In this document: piece after piece, positions 53,737-55,940 of the stretch
How the letters are laid out: each line of letters opens with the position of its first letter
How positions within the stretch are numbered: the stretch's first letter is position 1
From: an uncultured Oscillospiraceae bacterium
GTDB taxonomy: Bacteria; Bacillota; Clostridia; Oscillospirales; Oscillospiraceae
Reading direction: 5' to 3'
DNA length: 55,940 nt
NCBI GenBank assembly: GCA_934589145.1
Contig: CAKTNW010000012.1
Location: 1-55,940, forward strand
Notes under the pieces: generated by a model
Told to the model about the DNA's origin: nothing
Databases searched by the model: none
What the model saw: the letters and a program-made list of their open reading frames with translations, nothing else
Program-made: the position numbers and the translations under genes

Positions 53737-54573
53737 ATGAAACATGTCATGTTGTTGGCCGGTGCCGGGCAGATCGGTATGGCTATCGCCCGCCGGATGG
53801 GCGCGGGTATGAAGATCGTCGTGGGCGATAAGAAGATCGAAAACGCACAGGCCATCGCAAAAACCATGAACGAGGCGGGCTTTGATGTGGTGCCCATGGA
53901 AATGGACTTGTCCAGCCGGGACTCCATCAAAGCGCTGATCGCCGAGGGACAGAAGTACGGCTCCATCCGGATGCTGGTGAACGCCGCGGGCGTGTCCCCC
54001 AGTCAGGCACCTATTGAAGCTATTCTGAAGGTCGATCTCTACGGTACGGCGGTGCTGCTGGAGGAAGTGGGCAAGGTCATTGCCGAGGGCGGCGTGGGCG
54101 TGACCATTTCCAGTCAGTCTGGCTGGCGGATGCCCGCTCTGACAGCGGAGCAGGACATGCAGCTTGCCACAACACCCACGGAGGAGCTGCTTTCCCTCGA
54201 CTTCCTGCAGCCGGAGAACATCCGGGACACCCTCCACGCCTACCAACTGGCCAAGCGCTGCAATGAAAAGCGTGTCATGGCCCAGGCAGTGGAATGGGGC
54301 AAGCGCGGCGCACGGCTCAACGACATTGCCCCCGGTATCATCGTCACGCCCCTGGCACTAGACGAGTTCAACGGCCCGCGCGGTGACTTCTACAAGAATA
54401 TGTTTGCCAAATGCCCCGCTGGCCGTCCCGGTACGGCGGATGAGGTGGCCAATGTGGCGGAGCTTCTCATGAGCGACAAGGGCGCTTTCATCAGCGGCTC
54501 CACCTTCCTGATCGACGGCGGCGCCACGGCCAGCTATTATTACGGCCCACTGAAGCCGGGAGCAGAGAACTGA
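53737..54573 (+). CDS. SDR-family oxidoreductase
   Basis: 278 residues from MKHVMLLAGAGQIGMAIARR, whose Gly motif GAGQIG differs from the usual TGxxxGIG. NAAGVS at 82-87, Ser125/126, catalytic Tyr169 and Lys173 in HAYQLAKRC, and GRPGTADEVANVAELLMS near the end are SDR hallmarks. Substrate unknown. The ATG at 53737 has AAGGAGG at 9 nt; it overlaps nothing. Second gene of the operon with flavodoxin. Confidence 0.9.
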   Translation: MKHVMLLAGAGQIGMAIARRMGAGMKIVVGDKKIENAQAIAKTMNEAGFDVVPMEMDLSSRDSIKALIAEGQKYGSIRMLVNAAGVSPSQAPIEAILKVDLYGTAVLLEEVGKVIAEGGVGVTISSQSGWRMPALTAEQDMQLATTPTEELLSLDFLQPENIRDTLHAYQLAKRCNEKRVMAQAVEWGKRGARLNDIAPGIIVTPLALDEFNGPRGDFYKNMFAKCPAGRPGTADEVANVAELLMSDKGAFISGSTFLIDGGATASYYYGPLKPGAEN

Positions 54574-54599
54574 CAAAGACCCTTCCGCAAACACAAAAG

Positions 54600-54633
54600 C
54601 AAGAGACTGACACCGGTGTGTCAGTCTCTTGTT
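54600..54633 (+). terminator. Terminator after the SDR gene
   Basis: CAAGAGACTGACAC-CGGT-GTGTCAGTCTCTTG followed by TTGTTT. Confidence 0.88.
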
Positions 54634-54696
54634 GTTTCGCCATTTCGGGGCAGCGGCACAGTGAAAGATGGAGCCGCAAGCCTGCTTCACTTTGGG

Positions 54697-54890
54697 CGGT
54701 TATGCTTCCGCGGAACAGCTCCAGCACCGCTCCGATACCATAGGATTGAAATCCTGAAACATCCAATTCACATCGTTCTGATACTTCAACGGGTTCAGAG
54801 ACTTCGGGTACACGGAAAATCGCCGGAGGCCACCTTTTTTGTCCTCTCACTAAGCATCCGCATGGGCTTGAATGTAGAGATTCCCTTCAT
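54697..54890 (-). pseudogene. Remnant of a sensor histidine kinase (HAMP region)
   Basis: Minus strand from 54890: MKGISTFKPMRMLSERTKKV, ASGDFP then, after a frameshift and stop near 54795, NPLKYQNDVNWMFQDFNPMV. This matches the usual HAMP pattern (P.r.lse..kkva.GDF, then dEi..mf.dFN.M). Neither the sensor domain nor the kinase domain is present. Evidence is similarity by eye; the piece is too short to be functional. Confidence 0.45.
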
Positions 54891-54926
54891 CTGATATCGC
54901 TTTTTACCGGCAAGTGCAGGAGCGCG

Positions 54927-54957
54927 TATAAAAAAGACCGCCCGGGCGGCCTTTTTC
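54927..54957. terminator. Terminator of the lipoprotein gene
   Basis: AAAAAAGACCGCCC-GGGCGGCCTTTTTC, short GC stem with A6 and T5; lies just after the stop on the minus strand. Confidence 0.85.
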
Positions 54958-54960
54958 GGT

Positions 54961-55701
54961 TCAATCTATGATTTCTGTCCGGAAGGAGCGGATCAGCCAG
55001 GTGCCGCTTATTTTTTCTAGTGTCAGCACGGTATAGACGTTGCCGCTTCCCTCCCACGTCCAAAAGCGCACAGTATCCCCCAGCTTTTCACCGCCATCTG
55101 GCTGGAATACACCGGGGCCCCAGTCACTGGTGAAGTTGTAGTAGGCGTCATATTCCGGCAGATAAAGAATGCCCTCCGTGTTGGTCAGGTCAGCAGTGGA
55201 AATGCCCGCATACTTCTGCAGCGTGGCGTCCACTGTGGCACGAGGGTAGCGATGGGCAGGCGTAGGAATCGTGGCCAACGAAGGCTCAAACCCTTCCTCG
55301 GCCTGAAACGGGAACCCCTCCAGATGCTTCAGCGCCTCAAATTCCGCCTGGTCACCCGTGTCATCCCAATGCATAAGCTCGTCATCAGGATAGTAACGCA
55401 GGAACTCCGCCAGAGACAGATCCTCCACCCGGTCATAGCAGGAGGTGAAGAAGCAGCTGATCTCCGTGGAGACATTCCAGCCGGACGTTTTGTCGTAGTA
55501 CTCCGGAATAAACGCTTCGCGGGCACGCGTTATTTCTTCGGTTGTCAGCGGTTCCGCGCCCTCAGTCAGTATCTGGAGCGGTGTGGTGTCGTCTGCTGCG
55601 GCGGGAACGGGGGCAATATTCTCCTCGGCAGGCGCGGCGCCAATGCAGCCGGCCAATAGCAGCAGGGTCAAAAGCAAGAAAGGAAGAATCCATCGTTTCA
55701 T
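54961..55701 (-). CDS. Lipoprotein of unknown function
   Basis: 246 residues. Signal MKRWILPFLLLTLLLL with lipobox LAGC, so anchored on the outer face of the membrane. The mature part is acidic, with aromatic-rich segments (SWNVSTEISCFFTSCYDRVE-type region, YLPEYDAYYNFTSDWGPGVF, VRFWTWEGSGNVYTVLTLEK). No catalytic motif recognised. ATG at 55701 with AGGAGG at 7 nt. Own promoter; next to tRNA-Met. Confidence 0.8.
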   Translation of the reverse strand: MKRWILPFLLLTLLLLAGCIGAAPAEENIAPVPAAADDTTPLQILTEGAEPLTTEEITRAREAFIPEYYDKTSGWNVSTEISCFFTSCYDRVEDLSLAEFLRYYPDDELMHWDDTGDQAEFEALKHLEGFPFQAEEGFEPSLATIPTPAHRYPRATVDATLQKYAGISTADLTNTEGILYLPEYDAYYNFTSDWGPGVFQPDGGEKLGDTVRFWTWEGSGNVYTVLTLEKISGTWLIRSFRTEIID

Positions 55702-55745
55702 GTCGTGCCTCCTATCTGTTGTTGGTCGTTGCCTGTTATGTGTGA

Positions 55746-55774
55746 AGTATATCATAGAGAAAAGTGAGCGACAA
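55746..55774 (-). promoter_or_regulatory. Promoter of the lipoprotein gene
   Basis: Minus strand: -35 TTGTCG (55774-55769), 17-bp spacer, -10 TATACT (55751-55746). Confidence 0.7.
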
Positions 55775-55813
55775 GGAGAACGGCTATAACGGGAAAATTT
55801 TTTTGAAAAGGTA

Positions 55814-55843
55814 TTGACAAAACACGGCAGTATATGCTATATT
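55814..55843 (+). promoter_or_regulatory. Promoter of tRNA-Met
   Basis: Consensus -35 TTGACA (55814-55819), 18-bp spacer, -10 TATATT (55838-55843), 22 bp before the tRNA. Confidence 0.85.
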
Positions 55844-55865
55844 AATTCGTGCCTGTCGAGTACAT

Positions 55866-55940
55866 GGCGGCGTAGCTCAGTTGGCTAGAGCATGCGGTTC
55901 ATACCCGCAGTGTCACCGGTTCGAATCCAGTCGCCGCTAC
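55866..55940 (+). tRNA. tRNA-Met (CAU), 3' end cut by the window
   Basis: 75 nt: acceptor GGCGGCG/CGCCGCT, D-arm GCTC..GAGC, anticodon stem TGCGG/CCGCA with loop TTCATAC (anticodon CAU), T-arm ACCGG-TTCGAAT-CCAGT. The first acceptor pair is G-U, and the T-stem has one C-A mismatch. Sequence layout is that of elongator tRNA-Met; initiator (C1-A72) is excluded, and tRNA-Ile2 is unlikely. It ends with A73 and one C at the window edge. Confidence 0.93.

Overview
The window is a chromosomal segment of a GC-rich member of the Firmicutes, most likely an Oscillospiraceae-type (Clostridia) anaerobe. This is inferred from the gene set: the sporulation genes yabP and yabQ, HemZ instead of an oxygen-dependent coproporphyrinogen oxidase, a complete Rnf complex, AGGAGG-type ribosome sites, and clostridial gene order around dnaA and divIC. 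It also carries many GC-rich palindromic repeats. No transposase, prophage or CRISPR array was seen.

Layout. 1-4.4 kb: end of glyS, a small Cys-rich protein, gap, rnhA and trmO. 4.4-16 kb: the replication-origin neighbourhood on the minus strand (dnaA, dnaN, yaaA, recF, remB, gyrB, gyrA), with a MATE transporter inserted between dnaA and rpmH. A cluster of DnaA-box-like sites between dnaA and dnaN makes 12.34-12.6 kb the best oriC candidate. 16-19 kb, plus strand: rpmH, rnpA, yidD, yidC, khpB. 19.1-21.6 kb: a radical SAM maturase-like enzyme translationally coupled to an exported membrane protein that ends in a Gly-rich, Cys-Ala-repeat tail and is split by an in-frame UAG. This is the best candidate for an uncharacterised system. 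21.8-25.4 kb, minus strand: yabQ-divIC (fused in one frame), yabP, rqcP, hup and a SpoVB/YabM-type flippase. 25.6-32.8 kb, minus strand: hemZ, an MBL hydrolase, dtd, relA, recJ. 32.9-35.3 kb: an acyltransferase-like protein without its active-site motif, a repeat-rich gap and a DUF975 membrane protein. 35.5-40.9 kb: rnfCDGEAB behind a structured leader. 40.9-44.1 kb: a PucR-type regulator divergent from a KdgT-family permease and an acetolactate decarboxylase. 44.2-49.9 kb, minus strand: a branched-chain amino-acid type ABC transporter (livJHMGF) with a cytidylate-kinase-like gene at its end. 50.2-54.6 kb: LysR regulator, two membrane proteins, TetR regulator, flavodoxin and SDR oxidoreductase. 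54.6-55.9 kb: remnant of a histidine kinase, a lipoprotein gene and a tRNA-Met(CAU) that runs to the window end.

How the parts work together. The origin region supplies replication initiation, clamp, gyrase and recombination functions. The rpmH-khpB block supplies RNase P, ribosome and membrane-insertion functions. Rnf couples ferredoxin:NAD oxidoreduction to an ion gradient that can drive transporters such as the MATE and KdgT-like proteins. Several repeat families are superimposed on this. One (four copies) begins directly after the stop codons of glyS, dnaA, hup and relA. The others are REPIN-like pairs of TAGGG-type palindromes in intergenic gaps.
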